In this document: positions 17,926-27,052 of the stretch, one piece after another
Layout of the letters: each line of letters opens with the position of its first letter
Numbering within the stretch: position 1 is the first letter of the stretch
Assembly: GCA_964549765.1 (NCBI GenBank)
Contig: CAZJWR010000006.1
Coordinates: forward strand, 45,810-109,809
Direction: 5' to 3'
Length of the DNA stretch: 64,000 nt
Source of the DNA: CAZJWR01 sp964549765
GTDB taxonomy: Bacteria; Zixibacteria; MSB-5A5; GN15; JAAZOE01
Made by a program: the position numbers and the translations under genes
Notes under the pieces: model-generated
Told to the model about the DNA's origin: nothing
The model's database searches: none
Seen by the model: only the letters and a program-made list of their open reading frames with translations

Positions 17926-19281
17926 TCAGACGAAAATTTTGCCGGGATTGAGCAAACCGTCCGAATCGAAGGTATTTTTTAACCGGCGCATGAAATTGAG
18001 AGTGGCCGGGTCGAATTCTCGCGGAAGGAAGTGCTTTTTCGTAATGCCGATGCCGTGCTCGCCGGAAAGGGTGCCATCGAGTTCCAGCGTTTTGTCGAAC
18101 AGCCGCGAAATTCCCTCGTCGGTTTCCCGAAGTTCGCCGTCGCTCCCGGTCATGCCGAGGAAATTGACGTGCAGGTTGCCGTCGCCGGCGTGACCGTAGC
18201 AGTTGATGCGAAGCGAATATTCATCCGAAAGCCGTCCGACGAAAGCAACCAATTCAGGAAGGCGCGATGGCGGGACGCAGACGTCCTCGGACGTTTTGGA
18301 TATGGCCGAACTTTTGACGGCGTTGGAGAGGTTGCGGCGCGTTTTCCACAGGAGGTCGCGTTTGACCGGATCGTCAGCCGTGCGGAGGAGTCCGGGGCGA
18401 TACTTCTTGCAAATATTGATGATGGCGGCCGCCTCGGCGTCGGCATGCGGACCGTCGGTATCAAACAGGAGCATGGCCGCGCCGGCGTCGATGCGGTGTT
18501 CGGGATCGTATTGGTTGGAGCATTCGATGGCGTCGCGGTCCATGAATTCCAAGGCGCAGGGGACGATGCCGGAACCGGTGACTTCGGCCACGACCGAGGC
18601 GGCGTCGACAGCGTCGGCAAAGGTCGCCTGGATAGTCTGGCCGGGCTGGGGAAGGTCGATCAGGCGCAGCGTGATTTCGGTGATAATGAACAGGGTGCCC
18701 TCGGATCCGATAATGACATCCAGAAGGCCGAACGGCGCGCGGTGGTCGAAGGTAGCGATTTCGCCGTCGGCAAGCACGCCACGGACGGCGACGACATAGT
18801 CCTTGGTGACACCATATTTTTTGCAGCGAAGGCCGCCCGCGTTTTCGGCGATGTTGCCGCCGATGGTTGATTCTTCGAAGCTGGCCGGGTCGGGGGGATA
18901 AAACAGGCCAACTTTCTCGGCGGCGTTCATGATATCTGCGGTGATGGCGCCGGGACCGACGACGGCGGTCTTATCGTCGGAATCGATCTTTATCCTGTTC
19001 AGTTTTTCGATTGAAATAAGAAGTCCGCCGGAGACGGTCAAGGCGCCGCCCGAATATCCCGTTCCGGCCCCGCGAAGGATTATCGGCAGATTGTACCGGC
19101 GGCAAACGTGAACTGTAGCGAGGATTTCATTCTCGGATTCGGCGAAAAAAAGGGCATCGGGAGGATACGATATTTCGGTGGCGTCTTTGGTGTATTCGGG
19201 GAAGTCGTCGAAATCAAAAAACAGCCGGGCAGCTGGAACGGCCTTCAGGAGAGCTTCTTTGGCAGCCTTTTCGAGAGCCAT
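17926..19281 (-). CDS. glcD: FAD-binding oxidase, GlcD type
   Basis: 451-residue 2-hydroxyacid dehydrogenase flavoprotein subunit (glycolate/D-lactate class), usual length for GlcD. PCMH FAD domain with LRGAGTGYSGGALT and IGGNIAENAGGLRCKKYGVT, then the FAD-oxidase C domain with CYGHAGDGNLHVN and GEHGIG. It lacks Fe-S motifs, unlike the fused enzyme at 3786, so it needs a separate GlcF-type partner not seen here. Starts 9 bp after the FmdB-type gene, so the two are co-transcribed. Confidence 0.88.
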   Translation of the reverse strand: MALEKAAKEALLKAVPAARLFFDFDDFPEYTKDATEISYPPDALFFAESENEILATVHVCRRYNLPIILRGAGTGYSGGALTVSGGLLISIEKLNRIKIDSDDKTAVVGPGAITADIMNAAEKVGLFYPPDPASFEESTIGGNIAENAGGLRCKKYGVTKDYVVAVRGVLADGEIATFDHRAPFGLLDVIIGSEGTLFIITEITLRLIDLPQPGQTIQATFADAVDAASVVAEVTGSGIVPCALEFMDRDAIECSNQYDPEHRIDAGAAMLLFDTDGPHADAEAAAIINICKKYRPGLLRTADDPVKRDLLWKTRRNLSNAVKSSAISKTSEDVCVPPSRLPELVAFVGRLSDEYSLRINCYGHAGDGNLHVNFLGMTGSDGELRETDEGISRLFDKTLELDGTLSGEHGIGITKKHFLPREFDPATLNFMRRLKNTFDSDGLLNPGKIFV

Positions 19282-19290
19282 GGGGGATTC

Positions 19291-19569
19291 CTATGTCGTC
19301 GACTTTCCGGTGTCCGATTTCTTGCTCGTATCTCCCGACGGCGCGATTTTCGACCCCTGGTCTTTTCTCGCGTCCGCTTTATATGATTCGGATCGGTAAT
19401 CGGTCGTGTAGAAACCGCTGCCTTTGAGCAGAAAACCAGCGCCGCCGGTGATCAATCGGCGCGGCTTATGACCGCATTTGGGGCATTCGGTCAGAGGAGG
19501 TTCGGTGATACTCTGGAACTCCTCAAAATCGTATCCGCAATGAGTGCATCGATACTGGTATGTGGGCAT
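19291..19569 (-). CDS. FmdB-family zinc-ribbon protein
   Basis: 92 residues. The first 45 form a zinc ribbon of the FmdB/CxxC_CxxC_SSSS family: MPTYQYRCTHCGYDFE, then TECPKCG. The remaining tail is Ser/Lys/Asp-rich and probably disordered. Family members are small putative regulators of unknown role. Good ribosome site (GAGG). Directly upstream of glcD in the same operon. Confidence 0.88.
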   Translation of the reverse strand: MPTYQYRCTHCGYDFEEFQSITEPPLTECPKCGHKPRRLITGGAGFLLKGSGFYTTDYRSESYKADARKDQGSKIAPSGDTSKKSDTGKSTT

Positions 19570-19664
19570 GTCAATCCTCGCTGCTTACCACGTATTCCAT
19601 AAATAAAGTCACGGGTTTGCTTTTCCTCAGCTTATAACCATTCCCGGAAAAATTCGTTCCTTCA

Positions 19665-20657
19665 TCAGCCTTTCATAAGTACGGCTATGGCCGAGACGTT
19701 GACGATATCCTCGGCGGAACATCCACGCGACAAATCATTGCATGGCAGGGTCAGGCCCTGGATGATCGGCCCGGTGGCGACCGCGCCGGCCATGCGTTCG
19801 ACCAATTTGTACGCGATATTGCCCGCGTCCAAATCGGGGAAGATCAAGACATTCGCCTTGCCGGCGACCGGCGACCCGGGCGCTTTCCGTTCGCCGATTT
19901 TGGGAATAATGGCGGCATCGGCCTGCAATTCTCCGTCGGCGGGAATATCCGGGTAGTCTTTCTTGAAAATTTCGACTGCCTTGGTGACTTTGTCGATGTG
20001 TTCGTGGCGGGCAGAACCTTTGGTTGAAAACGACAAAAAGGCCACGCGCGGCTCCTCGCCGACAAGCTTCTTCATCGTGTCGGCGGTTGAGGCCGCGATG
20101 GAAGAAAGCTGTTCGGATGTCGGGTTGGGCACGACGGCGCAGTCGGCGAACATGAAGACCTTATCCTGGACGCCGCCGAATTCGGGCAGGGTCATGAGAA
20201 ACGACGACGACAGCGTGCTGATGCCGGGAGCCAGCCCGATCACGTGCAGGGCCGCCCGGAGGACATCGCCGGTGGTATTGACGGAACCGGCCACGGAGGC
20301 GTCGGCTTTTCCGGTTTGCACCAGGGCAGCGCCGAAATACAATTGGTTTTTCATGGCGTCGGCGGCCTTGTCATGAGTCATGCCTTTGGCCTTGCGGCGT
20401 TCGAATAGCACGTCGATGAAAGCATCATAGTCGTCCGAATCGACCGGGTTGACAATATCCACGAGGTTGGCATCAAGGCCGTGGAGTTCGGCGAGTTTCG
20501 AAATTTCGGCGGTGTCCCCGAGGAGAATCACCTTCGCGATTTTTTCCTCGGTCAGAGTCCGCGCGGCCACGACCGCGCGTTCCTCGGTTCCCTCCGGCAG
20601 CACGACGGTTCGTTTTGCCGCCCGGGCTTTATCTTTGATGGCGCTCAGAATATCCAT
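19665..20657 (-). CDS. pta: Phosphate acetyltransferase
   Basis: Interconverts acetyl-CoA and acetyl phosphate. 330 residues, the short class without the N-terminal regulatory domain. Family motifs: VVLPEGTEERAV, DASVAGSVNTTGDVLRAAL, FADCAVVPNPT, AFLSFSTKGSA, NVLIFPDLDAGNI and the GPIIQGL...NDLSRGC end. Ribosome site AAGGAG. 23 bp after prfB, so probably co-transcribed. No acetate kinase gene is adjacent; with nifJ it fits acetate formation or use. Confidence 0.94.
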   Translation of the reverse strand: MDILSAIKDKARAAKRTVVLPEGTEERAVVAARTLTEEKIAKVILLGDTAEISKLAELHGLDANLVDIVNPVDSDDYDAFIDVLFERRKAKGMTHDKAADAMKNQLYFGAALVQTGKADASVAGSVNTTGDVLRAALHVIGLAPGISTLSSSFLMTLPEFGGVQDKVFMFADCAVVPNPTSEQLSSIAASTADTMKKLVGEEPRVAFLSFSTKGSARHEHIDKVTKAVEIFKKDYPDIPADGELQADAAIIPKIGERKAPGSPVAGKANVLIFPDLDAGNIAYKLVERMAGAVATGPIIQGLTLPCNDLSRGCSAEDIVNVSAIAVLMKG

Positions 20658-20680
20658 ACCAAATCTCCTTGTCTTATATA

Positions 20681-21791
20681 CTAATCATCACCGGGGTGAT
20701 GGTTATTGCCCTGCGTGAGATAGGCATTGATGAACATTTCCAGATCGCCATCCATGACCCGTTGAATATCCGAGGTCTGGACGCCGGTCCGGTGATCTTT
20801 GACCAGATTGTAAGGGTGGAAGATGTAGCTCCTGATCTGGCTGCCCCATTCGATTTTTTTCTTGGCGTCCTCGAATCTTTTCATTTCCTCGTGCTGCTTC
20901 TCCTGTTCCAGTTGATACAGACGGGAACGCAACACGCGCATGGCAGACGCCTTATTCTTGTGCTGGCTGCGTTCGGCCTGGCATTGAACGACGATGCCAC
21001 TGGGGATATGGGTAATCCGAACCGCCGAGGAGGTTTTATTGACGTGCTGGCCGCCGGCCCCGGAGGCGCGATAGGTGTCGATGCGGAGATCGGCCTCATT
21101 GATATCCACCTTGATATTGTCATCGACTTCGGGGTAGACGTGGATGGAAACGAACGAGGTATGTCGTCGGTTGTTGGCGTCGAACGGTGAAATGCGCACC
21201 AGCCGGTGTACGCCCGATTCCGATTTGAGATGGCCGTAGGCGTATTCGCCCTCGATGGATAGTGTCGCCGACTTTAGTCCGGCCTCGTCGCCGGCCTGGT
21301 AGTCTATCAGGGTGGTTTTGAACCCGTTGGCCTCGGCCCATCGATTGTACATGCGAAACAGCATCTCCGCCCAGTCCTGGGATTCCGTGCCGCCCGCACC
21401 GGGGTGGATGGTGACGATGGCGCCACGACCGTCATCGGGGCCGGAAAGATACGTGTACAATTCGAACGAATCGAGCTGTCGGGAAAAATCATCCAGGCTC
21501 TTGGTGATTTCGGCGAATTCGGCCGGATTGTCGGCGGTAAGTTCGGCCAATTCGGCCAGATCATTGATATCCGCCTGGAGTTTCTCGAAGTCCGCGACCA
21601 TTTTTTTATGCGACGCAAGCTGTCGCATAATACTTTGCGCGGTTTCCTGATCGTCCCAGAATCCCGGTTGGATACTCTGCTTTTCGAGCTTGGTTATCTG
21701 TTCGCGGCGGCGGTCGAGGTCAAAGATACCTCCCGATCCTGGATATCCGAGATCGCAATTCGCCCAATAGTCCTGTCGTTTCGTGTTCCAT
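20681..21791 (-). CDS. prfB: Peptide chain release factor 2, with programmed +1 frameshift
   Basis: Releases peptides at UGA and UAA. ATG at 21791 (GGAGG upstream) opens a 23-codon frame ending CTT TGA at 21725-21720. Reading shifts +1 there, skipping the T at 21722, and continues from GAC at 21721 to the stop at 20681, giving 369 residues. The site is the classic RF2 signal: GGGAGG acting as internal Shine-Dalgarno, then TAT CTT TGA C. The SPF recognition tripeptide and the GGQ motif (GAGGQHVNK) are intact. RF2 level is thus autoregulated by the in-frame UGA. Upstream of pta. Confidence 0.96.
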
Positions 21792-21817
21792 CGTTTTTCC
21801 CTCCGGAAAAGGCAATC

Positions 21818-21846
21818 AAGTTATGACTTTTCTTCGCGCCCGTCAA
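21818..21846 (-). promoter_or_regulatory. Promoter of prfB
   Basis: On the minus strand TTGACG (21846-21841), 17-nt spacer, TAACTT (21823-21818), about 27 nt before the prfB start. Confidence 0.5.
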
Positions 21847-22012
21847 TACCAAAGCAGCCGCCAGTCAAAAATATTAAACAATCTTCGCGTCCGGATGTTC
21901 TTGGTTCGTATACATATGCGAACGAAATACCGATTTCGGCCCGGACCGGCGGGCGAAATTTCGGTTGCGATTTTCGGCCGGAGGCGTAGTTTGGAACGAT
22001 ATAGGTGCAGAG

Positions 22013-22648
22013 ATGAAAATCACGACATTAACGGTCAGTGTATTTGCGACCAATTGCTATCTGGTGTACGACGGTAAAGAGCAAGAAGGAGTCATTATTG
22101 ATCCGGGTGACGAGGGTGATCGAATCAAGGATGAAATCACACGGCTGAAGTTCAAGCCGGTCGGGATTTTGATAACCCACGGACACGGTGATCATATCGG
22201 GGCGGTAGCGGATTTGAAGGCGGAATACGACGCACTGATTTACGCCGGGCCGAACGCCGAAAAGGTGATCCGTTATTCCAACAAGGAATTCTTTTCCGCC
22301 GTCGGACTCGATGTCACCTGTCCCATGCCGGATACGACATTGACGGAGGATGACACCGTATCATTTGGAGAGTATTCTTTGCGGGTGATTGAGACGCCGG
22401 GACATTCGATCGATGCCATCTGCTTCCATGCTGGCAACAGCCTGTTCTGCGGCGATACGCTCTTTTTCAATTCTGTCGGGCGCACCGATCTGGGCGGCGG
22501 TAATCATGATCAATTGATCGATTCAATCACCGAGAAACTGCTGGTTCTGCCTGATGAGACCGTCTGTTACACCGGCCACGGGCCGAGGACGACTATCGGC
22601 CAGGAGCGCAAGAACAACCCCTTCCTGATAGGGAGCTTTTTCGACTGA
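22013..22648 (+). CDS. MBL-fold hydrolase, glyoxalase II-like
   Basis: 211-residue metallo-beta-lactamase-fold hydrolase. Metal motif THGHGDHIG (THxHxDH), a later His in ETPGHSID, Asp in FCGDTLF and His in TGHGP give a complete dinuclear site. Size and motif order are those of the YcbL/glyoxalase-II-like group that hydrolyses thioesters. Substrate not established. ATG at 22013 has AGGTG nearby. The PHP phosphatase gene starts one base after its stop. Confidence 0.9.
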   Translation: MKITTLTVSVFATNCYLVYDGKEQEGVIIDPGDEGDRIKDEITRLKFKPVGILITHGHGDHIGAVADLKAEYDALIYAGPNAEKVIRYSNKEFFSAVGLDVTCPMPDTTLTEDDTVSFGEYSLRVIETPGHSIDAICFHAGNSLFCGDTLFFNSVGRTDLGGGNHDQLIDSITEKLLVLPDETVCYTGHGPRTTIGQERKNNPFLIGSFFD

Positions 22649-22649
22649 G

Positions 22650-23483
22650 ATGCAACGACTCACGTGCGGCGCCGTAGCCGACTATCACGTCCATCCCGAT
22701 TACTCCGTTGACGCCCAAGGGTCGATCGATGATTACTGCCGGGCCGCGATCCATGTCGGCCTACGGGAGATATGCTTCACGACGCATTACGATGCCGATC
22801 CTACCCGGGTCGGGCGCGAAGGGTTTATGGTCATCGAGGGCAGGCGGGAGCCGCTATCCGATGACTGCGTCCGGCATTACCTGGATGATGTGAAACAGGC
22901 ATATGCGGAGTATGGTCCGGCCGGGCTGATGGTTCGGGGTGGGCTGGAATTCGGATATTATCCGGGATGCGAAGAACATATCGCGGAAGTCCAGCGGACG
23001 TTTCCGTTGCATTATCGGCTGGGCGCGGTTCATTCCATCGAGGATCATTGCGTATGTTGCCGCGATGAAGCGGCTAAATTGTTCGCCAAATTTTCGCTCG
23101 AACGCCTCGCCGACCGCTACTTCGAGCGTTTGGAACAGGCGGCGGCTTCGGGGCTGTTCGATTGCCTCGCGCATATCGACGTCTATCGCCGGTATGGGCT
23201 GGCTCATTATGGGGAAAAAATCAAGACCATTCATCGGGGGCGAATCGACAAGCTGTTTGCGACCATGAAAAAGCACGACGTCGGTTTCGAGGTCAACACC
23301 TCGGCCATCCGGCACGGGTTGCCCGAATATTATCCGTCGATGGAGATTATCAATGACGCGCGCGCTCACGGCGTCCGGCTGGTAACGCTCGGTTCCGACG
23401 CGCATCGTCCCGACCAGATCGCGCTCGATTTCGACACGGCGACGTCGGTGGCGTATGAGTTGATGCCGTACGTTGATGAATGA
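22650..23483 (+). CDS. PHP-domain phosphatase, HisJ-type histidinol-phosphatase family
   Basis: 277 residues. PHP motifs are visible: DYHVHPDYS (motif I), CFTTHYDAD (II), GLEFGYYPG (III), GAVHSIEDH, CLAHIDVYRRY and TLGSDAHRPDQI. Histidinol-phosphatase of the HisJ/HisK class dephosphorylates histidinol phosphate in histidine synthesis. No his genes are nearby, so another phosphoester substrate is possible. Overlaps the next gene by 4 bases (ATGA). Confidence 0.85.
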   Translation: MQRLTCGAVADYHVHPDYSVDAQGSIDDYCRAAIHVGLREICFTTHYDADPTRVGREGFMVIEGRREPLSDDCVRHYLDDVKQAYAEYGPAGLMVRGGLEFGYYPGCEEHIAEVQRTFPLHYRLGAVHSIEDHCVCCRDEAAKLFAKFSLERLADRYFERLEQAAASGLFDCLAHIDVYRRYGLAHYGEKIKTIHRGRIDKLFATMKKHDVGFEVNTSAIRHGLPEYYPSMEIINDARAHGVRLVTLGSDAHRPDQIALDFDTATSVAYELMPYVDE

Positions 23484-24103
23484 TGATGGATGTGCCGGGC
23501 AAAAAGCTGAAACGCGAATTTTATCTGCGCCCGACTCTGCGGGTGGCGTCGGATCTTTTGGGGACAACCATCGTGTATCATCATCCCAAAGGCGTGCTGG
23601 CCGCGCGTATTGTCGAGACCGAGGCGTATATCGGGGAGGACGATCCCGCCTGCCATGCGGCCGTCGGGCGTACCACACGCAACGATGTCATGTACGGCCC
23701 GGGGGGATTCGGATATATTTATTTCATCTATGGCATGCACAACTGTTTTAATGTCGTCACCGAACGAAAAGGATTCCCGGCGGCGGTGCTGATTCGGGCC
23801 GTCGAGCCGGTGTCGGGTGGGGACATCATGAAAGCGAATTCGCCCGCCAATAGTCGCATGCTGACCAACGGCCCTGGCAAGTTCTGCCGGGCGTTCGGTT
23901 TGACCCGGCGGCAGAACGGTCTGGATTTGACGGGCCCCGCCCTGTACATAGTAGAGCGGGACGATTACTCACCCGATGTCGTCATCACCCGACGGATCGG
24001 GATTAGAAAAGGCGCCGAAAAACCGTGGCGGTTTTATGATCGGAATTCGTGGTTTGTCTCCGGCCGGCGTATCACCGAGACCGAATTAAGCAAGAGAGGA
24101 TAG
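23480..24103 (+). CDS. 3-methyladenine DNA glycosylase (AAG/MPG family)
   Basis: Base-excision repair glycosylase removing alkylated purines, about 207 residues. Characteristic stretch: FYLRPTLRVASDLLG, RIVETEAYIGEDDPACHA, the RNDVMYGPGGFGYIYFIYGMHNCFNVV block, ILIRAVEP-like and LTNGPGKFCRAFGL. The catalytic Glu sits in VETEAY. Three consecutive ATGs (23480, 23483, 23486) overlap the upstream stop, and any may be used. The following dehydrogenase starts 2 bp after its stop. Confidence 0.93.
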   Translation: MMMDVPGKKLKREFYLRPTLRVASDLLGTTIVYHHPKGVLAARIVETEAYIGEDDPACHAAVGRTTRNDVMYGPGGFGYIYFIYGMHNCFNVVTERKGFPAAVLIRAVEPVSGGDIMKANSPANSRMLTNGPGKFCRAFGLTRRQNGLDLTGPALYIVERDDYSPDVVITRRIGIRKGAEKPWRFYDRNSWFVSGRRITETELSKRG

Positions 24104-24105
24104 AT

Positions 24106-25404
24106 ATGGGAATGAAAATGAAAAAAGCGGCAGTGGTGGAGCTGCGGTCGAAAACCATCCCGGTATCCACCTACCAGTACGTGTTGTATTACCTCGACAG
24201 GGCGGCCGAGAAGATCAAGCTCGATCCGAATCTGCTCAAGATCATCGAGGAGCCGCGCAAGGCGACCATCGTCAAACTGCCGATTCGCATGGATGACGGA
24301 TCGTTCCAGATATTCACCGGCTATCGGGTGCAGCATTCCATCGTGCGCGGGCCAGGCAAGGGCGGAATCCGGTATCATCCCAATGTCAACCTGGACGAGG
24401 TGTCGGCGCTGGCGGCATGGATGACCTGGAAATGCGCCGTCATGGGAATACCTTTCGGCGGGGCCAAAGGCGGCATTACCTGCGACCCGAAAAAGCTGTC
24501 GCAGGGGGAATTGGAGCGGCTAACACGGCGTTTTACCGCCGATATCATGGATGTCATCGGGCCGGAACGGGATATTCCGGCGCCGGATGTCAACACCAAC
24601 GAGCAAATCATGGCGTGGATGATGGACACCTACAGCATGCATTCGCGCAAATGGAACGCGTCGGTGGTCACCGGCAAACCGGTCGTCATGGGGGGATCGC
24701 GCGGACGGCACGACGCCACCGGAAACGGGGTCGGCATCGCCATCCGTGAAGCGGCCATGAAATTGAAGATGGATTTGAAGACGTGCACCGCGGCGGTTCA
24801 GGGTTTCGGCAACGTGGGATCGATCACGGCCCAGTCATTATCCCGAATGGGTTTAAAAGTCGTTGCCGTCAGCGACGTCAATGGCGGCTTGGAAAATAAA
24901 AAGGGGATCGATATCGAAGCGCTGATCCAGTACACCAAATCCAACAAAGGCACGATTGTCGGATTTCCCGGCGCCAAGCCATACAACAAAGACAAGATTC
25001 TCGGTTACGAGTGCGATATTCTGGTGCCGGCGGCCTTGGAAAATGTGATCACCAAGGAAACCGCTCCCGAAGTGCAGGCCAAAATCGTCGGCGAAGGCGC
25101 CAACGGGCCGACCACGCCGGATGGCGACGATATCTTGTACAAGAACGGTATCACCGTTATTCCCGATATTCTCTGCAACGCCGGCGGCGTGACGGTTTCG
25201 TATTTCGAATGGGTCCAGGATCGGCTGGGGTATTTCTGGAGCGAGCAGATGGTCAACGACCGTCTCGAAGAACATCTGGTGCGGGCGTTCGGCGACGTGT
25301 ACGAAGTCTCCCGCAAGTACAAATGCTCATTGCGGCTGGCGTCTTATATTCTTGCCGTACAGCGGGTCATTGATGTGTTGCTGTTACGGGGCGTGTATGC
25401 CTAA
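24106..25404 (+). CDS. Glu/Leu/Phe/Val dehydrogenase (glutamate dehydrogenase family)
   Basis: 432-residue NAD(P)-dependent amino acid dehydrogenase, usual hexameric GDH length. Substrate loop GYRVQHS..RGPGKGGIRYHP, catalytic Lys in PFGGAKGGI, DVNTNEQIMAWMMD, and Rossmann motif VQGFGNVGS. C-terminal NAGGVTVSYFEWVQ is typical of glutamate dehydrogenase. Probably links 2-oxoglutarate and glutamate. ATG at 24106 was chosen for its GAGAGGA site; the upstream in-frame extension overlaps the glycosylase gene. Confidence 0.92.
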   Translation: MGMKMKKAAVVELRSKTIPVSTYQYVLYYLDRAAEKIKLDPNLLKIIEEPRKATIVKLPIRMDDGSFQIFTGYRVQHSIVRGPGKGGIRYHPNVNLDEVSALAAWMTWKCAVMGIPFGGAKGGITCDPKKLSQGELERLTRRFTADIMDVIGPERDIPAPDVNTNEQIMAWMMDTYSMHSRKWNASVVTGKPVVMGGSRGRHDATGNGVGIAIREAAMKLKMDLKTCTAAVQGFGNVGSITAQSLSRMGLKVVAVSDVNGGLENKKGIDIEALIQYTKSNKGTIVGFPGAKPYNKDKILGYECDILVPAALENVITKETAPEVQAKIVGEGANGPTTPDGDDILYKNGITVIPDILCNAGGVTVSYFEWVQDRLGYFWSEQMVNDRLEEHLVRAFGDVYEVSRKYKCSLRLASYILAVQRVIDVLLLRGVYA

Positions 25405-25417
25405 GGGTAGTTTTTCT

Positions 25418-25446
25418 TTGACATTACCCCCGGGGCTTCGTATTTA
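25418..25446 (+). promoter_or_regulatory. Promoter of the M50 protease gene
   Basis: TTGACA (25418-25423), 17-nt spacer, TATTTA (25441-25446). Predicted 5' untranslated region about 16 nt. Confidence 0.55.
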
Positions 25447-25468
25447 GTAGAATCTTGGGGATTTGTAT

Positions 25469-26107
25469 ATGGGAATGGATATTCGAGCCATAATCATCGC
25501 CGCGCCGGTCATCGTCTTTTCACTGACGGTGCACGAGTATTTTCATGCCTATCTGGCCTACCGGTTCGGCGATCCCACCGCCAAGGATATGGGGCGATTG
25601 ACGCTTAACCCACTGGCGCATCTCGACTTATTCGGGACGCTGGTGATGGTGATGTCGAATTTCCGTTTCGGCTGGGCCAAACCGGTTCCGGTTAATCCCT
25701 ATAATCTGCGGCATCGCCGTGATGATCTGTGGATTTCGGCCGCCGGGCCGCTGTCGAATTTCGGCCTGGCGTTGATCTCAGGGATAATTTTCCGCATCAT
25801 GAACGGCGCCGATTTGCTCGGGCGGGTGTCGGCCATCGATCATATCCTCGTGCAGATGGTGCTGATCAATGTCTTTCTGGCCTTTTTCAACCTGCTCCCG
25901 ATGTTTCCCCTCGATGGATCGCATATATTGAGGAATATTCTGCCGGAGGAATATGGTCCCACGGTGGATCAGATCGAGCGGTTTGCGCCCATGGTATTGC
26001 TGTTTTTGATTGTGGGAGGGGCCCTGATCGGCATTCCCTTTATTTCGATAATCCTGCTGCCGTTTGTTCGCCCGGTCGTCTACCTATTTTCGGGTCTGCA
26101 AATATGA
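25469..26107 (+). CDS. Site-2-protease-family membrane metalloprotease (M50B)
   Basis: 212 residues with about five TM helices. Zinc-binding HEYFH (SLTVHEYFHAYLA, in the first helix) and the second active-site motif FNLLPMFPLDGSHIL (NxxPxxxLDG) are complete. It is the short, PDZ-less class of intramembrane zinc protease found widely in bacteria; its substrate is unknown. ATG at 25469 was chosen over a TTG at 25463. The lipoprotein gene overlaps its stop (ATGA). Confidence 0.92.
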   Translation: MGMDIRAIIIAAPVIVFSLTVHEYFHAYLAYRFGDPTAKDMGRLTLNPLAHLDLFGTLVMVMSNFRFGWAKPVPVNPYNLRHRRDDLWISAAGPLSNFGLALISGIIFRIMNGADLLGRVSAIDHILVQMVLINVFLAFFNLLPMFPLDGSHILRNILPEEYGPTVDQIERFAPMVLLFLIVGGALIGIPFISIILLPFVRPVVYLFSGLQI

Positions 26108-26859
26108 GCCGGCGCTTATTCGTCGTCGCTGCGGTAGTGTCTGTTTTAGTTTCGTCGTGCGCCCCGCCGCCGCCGATCGGCAAGACGACTTTGTCGAATT
26201 ACCGTCTTATCACGACCATGCGTCGGGATCAATTCCGGTCGGCGGCGTTACTCATCGACCTTCGGATCGACGACGCCGGGAAGAAATATTCGGTGACAAC
26301 GGAATTGTATTTTTCGGGCGATTCGGTCGGTGTGTACGGCCGGGGATATCTGGGCAAAGGCACTTTCAAGGGAAATATCATCGACGACGTGGCGATGATC
26401 TATTTTTCGTCGGCGGATGAATATTACACGGCGCCGCTGACCGACCGGGGCGATATCGGCGTCGGGTGCGATACGCCCGGCGAGGTTTTTCTGTCGGTGC
26501 TTTCGCTTTTGGCAGGAAAAGAGGCCGTACGCAAAAACGGCAAAATCGTTTTTCCTGATGAGCATAATCTGGAATTCGTGACGGGCCGTTTTGATCGGAC
26601 AGTTCAGGTCAATGGGGACGGTTTCCCCGAGACGGAAAAATTCATCGATTCGGCCTGCGGCGATTCGATTGTATTCGACTACTATATGTTCAGCCGGGAA
26701 TTTCCGTTCTACCGGACGACAGCTTTGCTGTATTATAATTGGCAGAAGGATTTCCGGGTGCGGGGATTCATTCGTGAACAGCAATACAATATAGCAATCC
26801 CGGACAAGAAGTTTACGGTCGATGTCCCTCCAACGGCCAGAAGGCTGGATTCGCTATGA
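26104..26859 (+). CDS. Lipoprotein of unknown function, DUF4292/LolA-like
   Basis: 251 residues. Signal peptide with lipobox VSSC, Cys near residue 19, followed by a proline run. The rest is predicted beta-rich (LLIDLRIDDAGKKYSVTTELYFSGDSV), resembling LolA/LolB-fold DUF4292 proteins of the FCB group that handle lipids or lipoproteins at the outer membrane. That assignment is by pattern only. Coupled by 4-base overlap to the M50 protease. Confidence 0.7.
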   Translation: MSRRLFVVAAVVSVLVSSCAPPPPIGKTTLSNYRLITTMRRDQFRSAALLIDLRIDDAGKKYSVTTELYFSGDSVGVYGRGYLGKGTFKGNIIDDVAMIYFSSADEYYTAPLTDRGDIGVGCDTPGEVFLSVLSLLAGKEAVRKNGKIVFPDEHNLEFVTGRFDRTVQVNGDGFPETEKFIDSACGDSIVFDYYMFSREFPFYRTTALLYYNWQKDFRVRGFIREQQYNIAIPDKKFTVDVPPTARRLDSL

Positions 26860-26929
26860 GGAAAGCCTGCACCATCGTGCCCAAATAATGTTTATGGCCC
26901 CGATGTCGTTATTTGCCAGACAATTACAT

Positions 26930-26954
26930 CCCACCCGTGCAAGGCTCGGGTGGG
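26930..26954. repeat. CCCACCCG...CGGGTGGG hairpin repeat, copy 3
   Basis: CCCACCCG (26930-26937) and CGGGTGGG (26947-26954) around a 9-nt loop, followed by CCACCG as in copy 2. Located between the lipoprotein and ABC exporter genes. Confidence 0.55.
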
Positions 26955-27015
26955 CCACCGACGCTGATCTTTATGTGGCAGATGTTTTGAGAGATTTTAA
27001 ACCCTGCGGCAACCG

Positions 27016-27044
27016 TTGACCGGAACAGTCCAATATATTATCTT
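27016..27044 (+). promoter_or_regulatory. Possible promoter of the ABC exporter gene
   Basis: TTGACC (27016-27021), 17-nt spacer, TATCTT (27039-27044). The GTG at 27053 lies 8 nt further, with no ribosome site, so a leaderless start is possible. Confidence 0.4.
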
Positions 27045-27052
27045 TGACCTCC

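Noticed and set aside
21720..21722. prfB as a frameshifted pseudogene or assembly error
   Set aside because: The break has the exact RF2 recoding signal, and the joined protein is complete.
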